From positions 1-64,000 of the forward strand of contig JADCGS010000001.1 of assembly GCA_020248865.1 (NCBI GenBank): a stretch of 64,000 nucleotides of DNA. The letters are read 5' to 3'. This document shows positions 35,970-44,980 of the stretch, in pieces; the first letter of the stretch is position 1; each line of letters begins with the position of its first letter. Below the pieces are notes generated by a model. The model saw only the letters and a program-made list of their open reading frames with translations, ran no database searches and was not told the DNA's origin. The stretch comes from Burkholderiales bacterium (lineage in GTDB: Bacteria > Pseudomonadota > Gammaproteobacteria > Burkholderiales > Burkholderiaceae_F). The translations under genes were made by a program, and so were the position numbers.

Positions 35970-38900
35970 ATGTCGAAGATCGGGTTGCGTCGCGGGCTTC
36001 TGGCCTTGATTGCGCTCGTGCTCCTGTTCATGGTGGCGTTTGCCACCGCCGTGCCGTACGTTGCGCGCACTGCGCTGGAGAAGACCGCCTCGGCCGAACT
36101 GGGCCGCCAGGTCACGGTGCAGTCCATCTCGGCCAACCCGTTCCGGCTGCGCATCACCGTCCAGGGACTGGCCATTGCCGAGGCCGCTCCGGCGCCGGGC
36201 AGCTTCATCGCCATCGACCGGCTGGCAATCAGCGTGTCGGGCCGCTCGCTCGTGCACCTTGCGCCCGTGCTGGACGCGGTCGAGATCGACGGTGCGCGGC
36301 TGCGCATCGAGCGCCTGGGAGAGCAGCGCTTCAATTTCAGCGACATCGTCGCGCGCCTGCAGGCGCGCCCCAAGCCAGCCCAGCCCGCCGAGCCGGCCCG
36401 CTTTGCGCTGTACAACATCGCTCTGGTCAACGGCCAGATCGATTTTGCCGATCGGCCGCGTGGCCGGACCCACCAGGTCTCCGAGCTCGCCTTCGGGGTG
36501 CCCTTCCTGTCCAATCTTCCGGCGCATCTGGAGGTGAAGGTGCAGCCGTCGCTGTCGGCGCGCGTCGACGGGACGCCGCTCGACCTGCGCGGCGAGACAC
36601 GGCCGTTTCTCGAGACCCAGGAGTCCTCGCTGCAACTGAAGCTCGACGGCCTCGACATTCCGTCCTATCTCGGCTACGCGCCGATACCGCTCGACCTTGC
36701 GCTGCCCAAGGGCAAGCTCGATACGGACCTGCGCGTCGCCTTCCGTGGCCCGTTGGCCGCGCGCGACGGGCAGCCGGCGCGCGCGGCCGAGCTCGTTGTC
36801 AGTGGCCTCGCCAGCCTGCGCGAGATCGATCTGCGGGCTCCGCGGACCAGCCCTCAGGCGCTGCTGCGCTGGGACCTGCTGCAGCTGCGTTTCGACGAAC
36901 TGGCGCCGCTGGCGCAGCGCCTGGTGCTCGAAGAGATCAGGCTCGATGCGCCCGAAGCGTGGGTGGTCATCGACAGCGACGGTCAGCTCAACTGGCAGCG
37001 CTTCGCGCAATCGGCGCTGCAACGCGAGCCCCGGGCGCCCGCGGCGGCCGCGCCGCAGGCAGCACAGCCCGCACCGCCCAGCCCGTGGGAGGTGACGGTG
37101 AAGAAGACAACGCTGGACCGCGGCATCGTGCGGCTGAGCGACCTGCGGCTCGGGCGCTTCACCCAGGACCTGCAGGACATCCGGCTCACCGCCCAGGGCC
37201 TGAGCACGGCGGAGAACGCGCCGGCCGCAACGATCGACCTGAAGGTCGGCATCGTGCCGCAGGGCACGATCGGCTTGAGCGGCGTGCTGGCGCTGGCACC
37301 GCTGGACGGCGAACTCGATTGCGCGGCCGACGAGGTGCAGTTGCGCCTGGCCGCCCGCTACCTCGGGCGCGTCATCGACGGCACGCTCGACGGTTCAACC
37401 CAGGTGCGCGGCAAGCTGGTGGTGGCGCGGCAGGGCGACGCCCTGCGGCTTGTGCTGCGCGACCTCAGTGCCGAAGGCAGGCGGATCGCGCTGCGCGGAC
37501 CAGCCGATTCCGGCGCGCAGCTCGACATTGCACGGCTGGCGCTGCAGGGCGGGGAGCTGGACCTCACCGCACGCCGTTTCAGTGCGGCCCGCCTCGCCAT
37601 CGACACCCCGCGGGTGAGCGTGAAGCGGCTGGCCGGCGGCGCGATCGGCTGGGGGCTGCTGGTCAGGTCAAGCCAGGCGACCGAGGCGCCGGCAACGACC
37701 TCGCCGGGGCCAGGGAAGGGCAGCGATCCGGAACAACCGGGCTGGAGCGTCGCGCTGGCGGCCGTTGAGGTTTCCAACGGCACGGTCGACTGGGAGGACG
37801 TGTCGGTCGAGCCGGCAGCGCGGCTGTCGCTGTCGGCTGTGGCGGGCACGGTGCGCAACGTCACGTCGGCCGGCACGACGCCGATGCAGGTGCGCCTGAA
37901 GGCGCAAAGCAGCGGGGCGGCTGCCGGCGCAGTGCGCGGCACGCTTGCCGTAGATGGCACCGCACGCGTCAAGCCCCTGGAGACAGACCTGCGAGTGGAC
38001 CTGCGCAATCTCGATCTCGTGCCGGTGTGGCCGTATGTCGCGGACCGGCTCAGCGTCGACTTCGTGCGCGGCGAACTCAGTTCGCGCAGCCGGCTGCAGC
38101 TTGCGGCTTCGCCCGCCGGTCCGCTGCGGGTGAAGCTGGACGGCGGCCTGCGCCTGGTCGATCTGCAGGTGCTCAGTCCCGGCAGCAACGAGGAGCTGCT
38201 GCGCTGGCAGGCGCTGGACATCGAGCGCGTCAACCTCGCACTTGGGGAGGGACCGGCCGACATTCAACTGGGGACGATCGCGCTGGCGGACTTCTTTGCG
38301 CGGCTGGTTGTCTCGCCGCAGGGGCGGCTGAATCTGGTCGATGTGCTGCCGCGACCGCAGGCTGCACCGACCACGGCGCGCGCCGAGCCGGTACTGGCCG
38401 GTGCCCCGGAGCAACCGACGGCGTCCGGCATGCCCGAAGCACGGCCGCGCATCCGCATCGACCGCGTGGAGCTCACGCGCGGCAACGTCAACTTCACCGA
38501 CAACTTCATCCGTCCCAATTACACCGCCAACCTCACCGAGATCACGGGCAGCCTGACGGCACTGGTCTCCGACGCCACCGAGCCTGCCACGCTGCAACTG
38601 GCCGGCAGCATCGACCGCGAGGCGCCGGTCATCATCGAGGGCAGGCTCAATCCGCTGGCGCCCCAGCTGTTTCTCGACATCAGGGGCAGCACCAAGGGGG
38701 TCGACCTGCCGCGCTTCACGCCGTACTCGGCCAAGTACGCCGGCTATCCGATTGAGAAGGGCAAGCTCACGATGGATGTGAGCTACCGGATCGAGAACGA
38801 CCGGCTGGCGGCAAACAACCACCTGTTCATCGACCAGCTGACCTTTGGCGAGCGGGTCGACAGCCCCACCGCCACCCGGCTGCCCGTGCTGCTGGCGGTG

Positions 38901-39644
38901 TCGCTGCTGAAGAACTCGCGCGGGCAGATCGACCTCAGGCTGCCCGTTTCCGGCAGCCTCGACGACCCCAAGTTCTCGGTCGGCGGGATCATCGTGCAGG
39001 TGATCGTCAACCTGCTCACCAAGGTCGTGACCTCGCCCTTCACGCTGCTGGCGGCGGCGTTCGGCTCGGAGGCCGAGCTGGGCCAGGTGGACTTTGCGCC
39101 GGGCAGCGCCGTGCTGGGGGCCGCGCAGCTCGAGCGCCTCGATACGCTCGCCCGCGCGCTGAACGACCGTCCGTCCCTGCGCATGGATGTGATCGGCCGT
39201 GCCGTCACCTCTGCCGATACCGCGGGGCTCAAGCGGGCCCAGCTCGAGGCTCGGCTACGTGCGGCCAAGGTCCGCGCCCAGATCCGCGCTGGCGGCGCCT
39301 CGGTGGCACCGGAGACGGTCTCGATCGACCCCGCCGAGCGCAGTGCGCTGCTGGCCGCGGTCTATTCCGACGATCGGGTGGTCAAGAAGCCGCGCAATGC
39401 CCTGGGCATGGCCCGCACGCTGCCGGCCGCGCAGATGGAGCAGTTGCTGATCGATGCGTTCGCCGTGACGCCTTCCGAGTTGCGCGCCCTGGCCAACGCG
39501 CGAGCCGCCGCGGTGCGCGACCATCTGGAGCGGCAGGGCAAGGTGGCGCGCGAGCGGCTGTTCCTGGTCGAGCCCAAGGTCGACGCAGCGGAGGATGCCA
39601 ACTCGAAGACAGCGCCCACGCGCGTGGACTTTGCCTTGAAGTGA
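35970..39644 (+). CDS. DUF748 / AsmA-like large membrane-anchored protein
   Basis: A 1224-residue protein anchored by one N-terminal helix (about 8-30) with a very long periplasmic region made of repeated beta-strand units. LEKTASAELGRQVTVQSI at the start and VDLPRFTPYSAKYAGYPIEKG towards residue ~920 are characteristic of DUF748, a branch of the AsmA/TamB/YhdP bridge-like lipid-transport group. Residues ~1040-1130 contain an OmpA-like fragment (FAPGSAVLGAAQLERLDTLA). Such proteins are thought to carry phospholipid between membranes; the specific role is unknown. GGAGGAGGGC precedes ATG 35970. Confidence 0.85.
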   Translation: MSKIGLRRGLLALIALVLLFMVAFATAVPYVARTALEKTASAELGRQVTVQSISANPFRLRITVQGLAIAEAAPAPGSFIAIDRLAISVSGRSLVHLAPVLDAVEIDGARLRIERLGEQRFNFSDIVARLQARPKPAQPAEPARFALYNIALVNGQIDFADRPRGRTHQVSELAFGVPFLSNLPAHLEVKVQPSLSARVDGTPLDLRGETRPFLETQESSLQLKLDGLDIPSYLGYAPIPLDLALPKGKLDTDLRVAFRGPLAARDGQPARAAELVVSGLASLREIDLRAPRTSPQALLRWDLLQLRFDELAPLAQRLVLEEIRLDAPEAWVVIDSDGQLNWQRFAQSALQREPRAPAAAAPQAAQPAPPSPWEVTVKKTTLDRGIVRLSDLRLGRFTQDLQDIRLTAQGLSTAENAPAATIDLKVGIVPQGTIGLSGVLALAPLDGELDCAADEVQLRLAARYLGRVIDGTLDGSTQVRGKLVVARQGDALRLVLRDLSAEGRRIALRGPADSGAQLDIARLALQGGELDLTARRFSAARLAIDTPRVSVKRLAGGAIGWGLLVRSSQATEAPATTSPGPGKGSDPEQPGWSVALAAVEVSNGTVDWEDVSVEPAARLSLSAVAGTVRNVTSAGTTPMQVRLKAQSSGAAAGAVRGTLAVDGTARVKPLETDLRVDLRNLDLVPVWPYVADRLSVDFVRGELSSRSRLQLAASPAGPLRVKLDGGLRLVDLQVLSPGSNEELLRWQALDIERVNLALGEGPADIQLGTIALADFFARLVVSPQGRLNLVDVLPRPQAAPTTARAEPVLAGAPEQPTASGMPEARPRIRIDRVELTRGNVNFTDNFIRPNYTANLTEITGSLTALVSDATEPATLQLAGSIDREAPVIIEGRLNPLAPQLFLDIRGSTKGVDLPRFTPYSAKYAGYPIEKGKLTMDVSYRIENDRLAANNHLFIDQLTFGERVDSPTATRLPVLLAVSLLKNSRGQIDLRLPVSGSLDDPKFSVGGIIVQVIVNLLTKVVTSPFTLLAAAFGSEAELGQVDFAPGSAVLGAAQLERLDTLARALNDRPSLRMDVIGRAVTSADTAGLKRAQLEARLRAAKVRAQIRAGGASVAPETVSIDPAERSALLAAVYSDDRVVKKPRNALGMARTLPAAQMEQLLIDAFAVTPSELRALANARAAAVRDHLERQGKVARERLFLVEPKVDAAEDANSKTAPTRVDFALK

Positions 39645-39658
39645 AGACGGTCACGCTG

Positions 39659-39680
39659 CCGGGGCGGGCTGCTGCCCCGG
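39659..39680 (+). terminator. GC hairpin after the DUF748 gene
   Basis: CCGGGGC (39659-39665), 8-base loop, GCCCCGG (39674-39680), 14 bases after the stop. Strong stem but no U-tract. Confidence 0.35.
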
Positions 39681-39757
39681 TCGCAATCGCCGGAGGCGGA
39701 ATCGCTCGCGGCCAGGCCGCTGCATGCGTCTTGCGCGGCCGCCCCCGTTTCGGCAAC

Positions 39758-40201
39758 TCAGTCCGGGGCGGGCCACTCCTGAAGAAGGGATTGCAGCGCC
39801 GCGCTGGCGGCCGGGTCGGCATGGCCTGGCGCGCTCGTCTCGGCGGCGACCACGCGCACGCGGGCGCTCTCGATCGGTAGTGCGATCGGCAACGCCAGCC
39901 AGGCACGCACGGCCTCATCGGCCCAGGACTGAGCCGCTGGGCGCGGCGCGAGGCTGCCGTCGGCCGCGGCGAAGCGCACCAGCAGCGACGGATTCGACAG
40001 CGCGCCCCAGTGCGTCGGCATGGGCTTGTGCTGCAGGGTCACCGTCACGCCGCGCCCGTCGGGCAGCCTGGCTTCGAGGGTCAGCGGGGCCCGTGCAAAG
40101 AGAGCGCGATCGAAGCGGGCGAGAGCGTCCGGCGTGCTCACTGCACTACCCGCAGCCTGCGCGCTCGGAGACTCGCACGTGCGGCGGCCCGCAGTGGTCA
40201 T
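39758..40201 (-). CDS. Small hypothetical protein (147 aa)
   Basis: Not recognised. From ATG 40201 the frame gives a balanced, soluble-looking sequence with ALARFDRALFARAPLTLEAR, LQHKPMPTHWGALSNPSLLV and AWLALPIALPIESARV, unlike the arginine-rich artefacts around it. No signal peptide or motif. It lies between the DUF748 gene and the end of the long leftward operon, 236 bases past the last gene of that operon, so it may be its tail or independent. Confidence 0.5.
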   Translation of the reverse strand: MTTAGRRTCESPSAQAAGSAVSTPDALARFDRALFARAPLTLEARLPDGRGVTVTLQHKPMPTHWGALSNPSLLVRFAAADGSLAPRPAAQSWADEAVRAWLALPIALPIESARVRVVAAETSAPGHADPAASAALQSLLQEWPAPD

Positions 40202-40437
40202 GGTGTCGCCGTTTTGGGTGCGGCGTATCGACGCAGGCGCGGCTCGGCCGGACCATGCCAGCTCGGCCGCAGCGCGGGGCAGGGCACCTGTCGCAGCCGG
40301 CGGGCTCCGGGCACGCGCTGCCATGCGGTCGCCGGCCGGGGGTGGGTCTGCCAGCGCCTGCCACCGCCGCGCCGGCCACCCGGCCCGCGCGCTGTGCAAG
40401 ATTGCTACGGTCGATCACGGCAGGGCGTCCAGACCGC

Positions 40438-41895
40438 TCAGGCCACCAGCACCACCTGCCCGGTGGTGCGGCGCGCCTCCAGATCGGCGTGGGCCTGCGC
40501 CGCCGCGCCCAGCGCGTAGCGCGTCACGGCCGGTTGCAGGATGCCGTCGCGCAGCGCATCGAACACGCGCCGTGCCATGGCTTCGCGCCGCGCCGCATCG
40601 GCGGTGTAGTGAAAGATCACGGGGCGCGACAAGGTGACCGACTTGCGGGTGAGCCAATCGGCTTCGACCGGCGCCCATTTGCCGCCGGCCTGGCCCACGC
40701 TGATCCAGTGACCGGTGGGCGCCAGCGCAGCGAAGTTCTCCTCGCGCGCGCGCTCACCCAGCCCGTCGACGATCAGCCGGACCCCGTGCCGCGTGATCTG
40801 CAGGACGGCCTCGGCGAAGCGGCCATCGCTCGCCACGATGACGCGGTCACAGTAGGCGCGCGCGCGGCGCGCCTTGTCTTCCGAACCGACCGTGCCGATC
40901 ACGAAGGCGCCCAGCGCCTTGGCCCACTGCGCTACCAGCATGCCGAGCGCGCCGGCGGCGGCATGCACCAGGATCGGCTCGTCGCGCTCGATGCGGTGCA
41001 GACGGTGCAGGCAGTACTCGGCCGTCATGCCCTTGAGAGCCAGCGCTGCGGCCTGCTCGTCGCTGACGTGCGCCGGCAGCGCAATCAACTGCTCGGCGCT
41101 CATCGTCCGCACGCTGGCGTAGGCCCCGGCCGGCGGGCAGGCATAGGCCACACGGTCGCCGGGCAGCAGATGGCTCACGCCGGGTCCGATGTCGAGCACG
41201 GTCGCGGCCGCCTCGAAACCGGGCACGCCGCCCGGCTCCAGCAGGCCCGCATATTGGCCGTTGCGCACGTACACGTCGATGAAGTTCAGGCCGATCGCCG
41301 TCTGCCGCAATCGGACCTCCCCATGCCCGGGCGGGGCGGCCGGGCGATCGACGAGCTTCAACTGCTCCGGACCGCCGCGGCCGTTGAGCACGATGACCTG
41401 GGCGGGCAGCACCGTGCCGCTGGGCAGCGCTGCCCGGCTGGACGTGGCCACCGGCTGGCCGAGGTGCTGCTTCAGGCCCGCGAAGCCGGCCTCGTAGACG
41501 CCCTGCGCCACGAGCGCGGCCAGCTCGCGCTCCTGGCCGCGCGGCGTGCCGAAGGTCGAGTGCCAGCGGAAGAACGTGCGGCGCCCATCGGTAACCGGCT
41601 TCAGCTCCACGTGCGCGACGTAGCGCTGCAGCGGCACGGTCGAGTCCAGGATGTTGTAGGACAGACGATGGTCGCGATCGGACAGCAGGATCAGCTGCTC
41701 GCGCAGCGCGCCGCCGTCCTTCAGCCGGAACGCCCGCACGCAGCCGACTTCGTCGGGGCGCCGGCCGTCCTCGATGCGGCTGTCGGCGATTGCCGGATGC
41801 CACTGCGCATGGCTGTTGAAGTCGCGCAGCACCGCCCACACGCGCTCGATCGGCGCATCGATCACGGTCGAGCGCATGATGCGCTGCAGGCCCAT
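40438..41895 (-). CDS. SRPBCC (START-like) domain fused to quinone oxidoreductase
   Basis: A 485-residue fusion. Residues 1-~150 are a polyketide-cyclase/SRPBCC lipid- or ligand-binding fold (STVIDAPIERVWAVLRDFNS). Residues ~160-485 are a zinc-independent medium-chain reductase of the quinone oxidoreductase type: GVPGFEAAATVLDIGPG, LLPGDRVAYACPPAGAYA, HAAAGALGMLVAQWAKALGA for NADPH, and ARRTTGQVVLVA. It is the last gene of the 12-gene leftward operon; a single-domain SRPBCC paralogue precedes it by 12 bases. The fusion suggests that a hydrophobic substrate is passed to the reductase. AGGAG ten bases upstream supports ATG 41895. Confidence 0.88.
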   Translation of the reverse strand: MGLQRIMRSTVIDAPIERVWAVLRDFNSHAQWHPAIADSRIEDGRRPDEVGCVRAFRLKDGGALREQLILLSDRDHRLSYNILDSTVPLQRYVAHVELKPVTDGRRTFFRWHSTFGTPRGQERELAALVAQGVYEAGFAGLKQHLGQPVATSSRAALPSGTVLPAQVIVLNGRGGPEQLKLVDRPAAPPGHGEVRLRQTAIGLNFIDVYVRNGQYAGLLEPGGVPGFEAAATVLDIGPGVSHLLPGDRVAYACPPAGAYASVRTMSAEQLIALPAHVSDEQAAALALKGMTAEYCLHRLHRIERDEPILVHAAAGALGMLVAQWAKALGAFVIGTVGSEDKARRARAYCDRVIVASDGRFAEAVLQITRHGVRLIVDGLGERAREENFAALAPTGHWISVGQAGGKWAPVEADWLTRKSVTLSRPVIFHYTADAARREAMARRVFDALRDGILQPAVTRYALGAAAQAHADLEARRTTGQVVLVA

Positions 41896-41907
41896 CGGGC
41901 GCGGCTC

Positions 41908-42348
41908 CTAGCGGCCAGCCAGACGCCGCTTCAGCGCGTCGAAGCCGCCCTGGAACACGCCCTGGCCGATGACCTGGGACAGTTCGCGCTCGCGCGCCTC
42001 GTCGCAGTCGAACTCCGCGCTCCACTCCGCAAAGGTGCGGTTGCCGTCGGTGATCGGCGTGAGCTTGAGCGTCGCCACGTAGTTGTCCACGCCCATCGGC
42101 GACTCGAGGATCGCGTAGGTGCACTCGTAGTCGTAGTCCGACAGTGTCAGCAGTTGCTCGCGGATCAGGCCACCGTCGCGGGTCCGGAAGTTGCGGATGC
42201 AGCCGACCCGGTCGGCGGCGAGCCCGCCCTCGATGCGAGAGTCCGCGATCAGCGGGTGCCAGTCCGGCAGGCCGTTGAAATCGCGCACCACCTCCCACAC
42301 GCGGTCAGCGGGCGCGTCGATCACGCTGGAGCTGTAGACGCGGATCAT
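41908..42348 (-). CDS. SRPBCC-family protein
   Basis: A 146-residue START/Bet v1-like ligand-binding protein (SVIDAPADRVWEVVRDFNGL ... ADSRIEGGLAADRVGCIRNF ... VIGQGVFQGGFDALKRRL). It is a clear paralogue of the N-terminal domain of the next gene: DAP-x(1-2)-RVW, DFN, WHP, IADSRIE and the terminal GF-x-x-LK are shared. Members bind or cyclise hydrophobic aromatic compounds. Twenty-seven bases downstream of the flotillin gene in the same operon. Confidence 0.88.
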   Translation of the reverse strand: MIRVYSSSVIDAPADRVWEVVRDFNGLPDWHPLIADSRIEGGLAADRVGCIRNFRTRDGGLIREQLLTLSDYDYECTYAILESPMGVDNYVATLKLTPITDGNRTFAEWSAEFDCDEARERELSQVIGQGVFQGGFDALKRRLAGR

Positions 42349-42375
42349 CGGGCGCTTCCTGGTCGGGGCAGGCGG

Positions 42376-44070
42376 CTACTCGCCGGCCTTGGGCACGGCG
42401 GGCAGGGCGTTGGCGCTGAGGCTCTGCGCGATCTGGCCGATCTCGCCGCCCTGCACGCCGATCTCGCGCAGCAACTGGTCCACCAGCGGGGCCTGCGCGC
42501 GGAAGCGCAGCGCACTGTTGACCACGCTGTCGGCCAGGCCGTGGCCGCCGGGCTCGCCGTTGCCGTAGCTGCCGCCGCCATGGCCGCCGCCGAGGCCGTC
42601 GACATGCAGGATCTTGATGCCTTCGATCCGCTCCATCGGCTTGACGCTCTCCCGGATGATGCCTTCCATCTTCTCCACCAGCCGCAGCCGCAGCGCCGAC
42701 AGGCGGGCCTCCGGGGACAGCACGTTCTGCGCCTCGTTCATCAGGCGCGTGCCCTCCGCATCGATCTCGTGGCGGATCTTGACGGCGAGTGCGCGGATCT
42801 TCTCGGCGTCGGCCTCGGCCTCGGCCTGCGCGCGCAGCGCTGCGCCGCGGTCGCCGGCGGCCAGCTTCTCGGCCTCGGCGGCCAGCCGCAGGCGCAGGCC
42901 CTCGCGCTCGCCCTCCTTCTGGGCTTCGATCAACTGGATGCGCTTGGCGCGTTCGGCCATCTCGACTTCGCGCGCGGTGAAGACGCGCTCCTCCTCGGCC
43001 ACGGCGCGCGCGCGCGCCTGATCGGCCGCTGCCCGCGCCTCGCTCTCGGCCTTGCTCTGCTCGGCGACGGCGATGGCGCGCTGCTGTTCCGCAAGCTCGA
43101 GCTCCTTGCGGCGCTGGATCTCGAGCGCCTGCAGCTCGCGCTCCTTGGCGATGCGCTCCTCCTGCAGCTTGCGCTCGGTCACCAGCTTGGCCCTTTCGAC
43201 GGCTTCGCGGGCGGCGATGCCGGCGCGCTCGGCTTCCTGCTCGCGGCCGGCACGCTCGCTGGCGAGGTCGGCGCGCTGGCGGGCGCGGGCGATCTCGACC
43301 TCGCGCTCCTGCATCAGGCGCGCGTGCTCGGCTTCGCGGTCGATGTCCAGGGCCAGCTTCTCGGCCTCCAGGTTCTTGGTCCGGATCGAGATCATCGTGT
43401 CCTGCTCGATCTCATTGCGCTGCTTCTTGCGGCGCTCGATCTGCTCGGTCAGCCGGGTCAGGCCCTCGGCGTCGAACGCGTTGCTCGGATTGAAGAACTC
43501 CATGCCGGTCTGGTCCAGCTGGGTCAGCGAAGCCGCCTCCAGCTCCAGGCCGTTTTTCAGCAGGTCTTCGGCCACCGATCCGCGGACCCGTCGCACGTAC
43601 TCGCCGCGCTTCTCGTGCAGGTCTTCCATGGTCATTTCTGCGGCCACCGTGCGCAGGGCGTCGACGAACTTGCCCTCGAGCAGCTCGCGCAGCTTTTCGG
43701 GCTCCAGCGTGCGGGTGCCGAGGGTCTGCGCCGCATCGGCCACCGCCTGCGCGCTCGCCTGCACGCGCACGTAGAACTCGGCCATCACGTCCACCCGCAT
43801 CCGGTCCTTGGTGATGAGCGCCTTGTCGCGGCCGCGCGCGACCTCCAGCCGCAGCGTGTTCATGTTGACCGGGATGACGTCGTGCACGATCGGCAGCACG
43901 AAGGCGCCGCCGCCCAGCACCACCTTCTGGCCGCCGAGCCCGGTGCGCACGAAGCTGCGCTCCTTCGACGAGCGCAGATACAGCCAGTGCAGCAGCCACA
44001 CCACGATGGCCACGACAATGGCGACCGCGACCAGTCCGAGGAGGAAGATTCCGAAGTCCGATGCGCTCAT
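42376..44070 (-). CDS. Flotillin-like SPFH-domain protein
   Basis: A 564-residue membrane-scaffold protein. One N-terminal helix (about 8-30) is followed by the SPFH/Band-7 domain (GGGAFVLPIVHDVIPVNMNT ... LITKDRMRVDVMAEFYVRV), a very long coiled coil of A/E/K/R repeats (about 220-460) and a glycine-rich loop (GLGGGHGGGSYGNG) before a C-terminal helical tail. This is the YqiK/flotillin layout, organising membrane microdomains. It is unusual to find it inside a transporter/catabolic operon, 15 bases after the PEP-hydrolase gene; it may organise the import machinery, which is inference. Confidence 0.88.
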   Translation of the reverse strand: MSASDFGIFLLGLVAVAIVVAIVVWLLHWLYLRSSKERSFVRTGLGGQKVVLGGGAFVLPIVHDVIPVNMNTLRLEVARGRDKALITKDRMRVDVMAEFYVRVQASAQAVADAAQTLGTRTLEPEKLRELLEGKFVDALRTVAAEMTMEDLHEKRGEYVRRVRGSVAEDLLKNGLELEAASLTQLDQTGMEFFNPSNAFDAEGLTRLTEQIERRKKQRNEIEQDTMISIRTKNLEAEKLALDIDREAEHARLMQEREVEIARARQRADLASERAGREQEAERAGIAAREAVERAKLVTERKLQEERIAKERELQALEIQRRKELELAEQQRAIAVAEQSKAESEARAAADQARARAVAEEERVFTAREVEMAERAKRIQLIEAQKEGEREGLRLRLAAEAEKLAAGDRGAALRAQAEAEADAEKIRALAVKIRHEIDAEGTRLMNEAQNVLSPEARLSALRLRLVEKMEGIIRESVKPMERIEGIKILHVDGLGGGHGGGSYGNGEPGGHGLADSVVNSALRFRAQAPLVDQLLREIGVQGGEIGQIAQSLSANALPAVPKAGE

Positions 44071-44085
44071 TTGAGTCCCTCTGGT

Positions 44086-44961
44086 TCAGTTGCTGCGGGC
44101 AACCGCCGAGCTTGGTTCGATGGCTGCCTGCGTGCGGCGGATGGCGACGAAGCGGCGGGTCTGGTCGGTCAGGGCGACTTCGGTCGGCAGCCGCTCCATG
44201 CTGGAGGCGCCATAGAAGCCGTGGCACTGCGGGCAGTGCGCGAGGATGTACTCGGCGTCCGCCGGCATGGCGATCGGCCCACCGTGGCACAGCACGATCG
44301 CCTGCGGATTGACGGCGAGTGCGGCCTGCGCCCACGCGTTGATGCGGGGCACGCAGTCGGCCAGCGTCAGCGCGGTCTGCGCGCCGATGCTGCCGCCGGT
44401 GGTCAGGCCCAGATGGCAGACAACGATGTCGGCGCCGGCCTCGGCCATCGCCGCGGCGTTGGCTTCGCTGAACACGTAGGGCGTGGTTAGTAGGTCGAGC
44501 TGGTGCGCCGCCCGGATCATTTCGACCTCGAGCGCGTAGCCCATGCCAGTCTCTTCGAGGTTGGCCCGAAAACTGCCGTCGAACAGCCCTACGGTCGGAA
44601 AGTTCTGCACGCCGGAGAAGCCGAGCTCGCCCAGTTCGCGCAGGAAGTGCGCAGTCAGCATGAACGGGTCGGTGCCGTTGACGCCGGCCAGTACCGGAGT
44701 CTTCTTGACGACCGGCAGAACTTCGCGCGCCATCTCGACCACGACCTCGTTGGCGTTGCCATAGGCCATCAGGCCCGACAGCGAGCCGCGGCCGGCCATG
44801 CGGTAGCGGCCGCTGTTGTAGATGACGATCAGATCGATGCCGCCGGCCTCTTCGCATTTGGCCGACAGGCCGGTACCGGCGCCACCGCCGATGATGGGCG
44901 CGCCGCGCGCGATCTTGGCGCGCAGCCGGGACAGGATCTCTTGACGGGGAATACGGGCCAT
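44086..44961 (-). CDS. PEP-hydrolase-family TIM-barrel protein (Tm-1 C-terminal domain homologue)
   Basis: A 291-residue TIM barrel of the phosphoenolpyruvate hydrolase-like family (PF09370): [65 protein letters not shown] and [13 protein letters not shown]. The family is also the C-terminal half of the tomato antiviral protein Tm-1, whose N-terminal half (UPF0261) is here encoded by the gene immediately before it. The enzymatic reaction of the family is not firmly established. Nineteen bases separate the two genes, so they should be made together and probably act together. Confidence 0.87.
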   Translation of the reverse strand: MARIPRQEILSRLRAKIARGAPIIGGGAGTGLSAKCEEAGGIDLIVIYNSGRYRMAGRGSLSGLMAYGNANEVVVEMAREVLPVVKKTPVLAGVNGTDPFMLTAHFLRELGELGFSGVQNFPTVGLFDGSFRANLEETGMGYALEVEMIRAAHQLDLLTTPYVFSEANAAAMAEAGADIVVCHLGLTTGGSIGAQTALTLADCVPRINAWAQAALAVNPQAIVLCHGGPIAMPADAEYILAHCPQCHGFYGASSMERLPTEVALTDQTRRFVAIRRTQAAIEPSSAVARSN

Positions 44962-44980
44962 AGTCGTCCGGGGTAAGGGG

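Noticed and set aside
35601-37022. Long upstream extension of the amino-acid binding-protein frame
   Set aside because: The extension is antisense to the DUF748 gene and the signal peptide begins at 35600, so the real start is there.
39724-44490. 1588-codon open frame on the plus strand
   Set aside because: It lies antisense to five well-supported genes (hypothetical, SRPBCC-QOR, SRPBCC, flotillin, PEP hydrolase). Its composition (R, H, Q, A-rich) is the usual mirror of GC-rich coding sequence.
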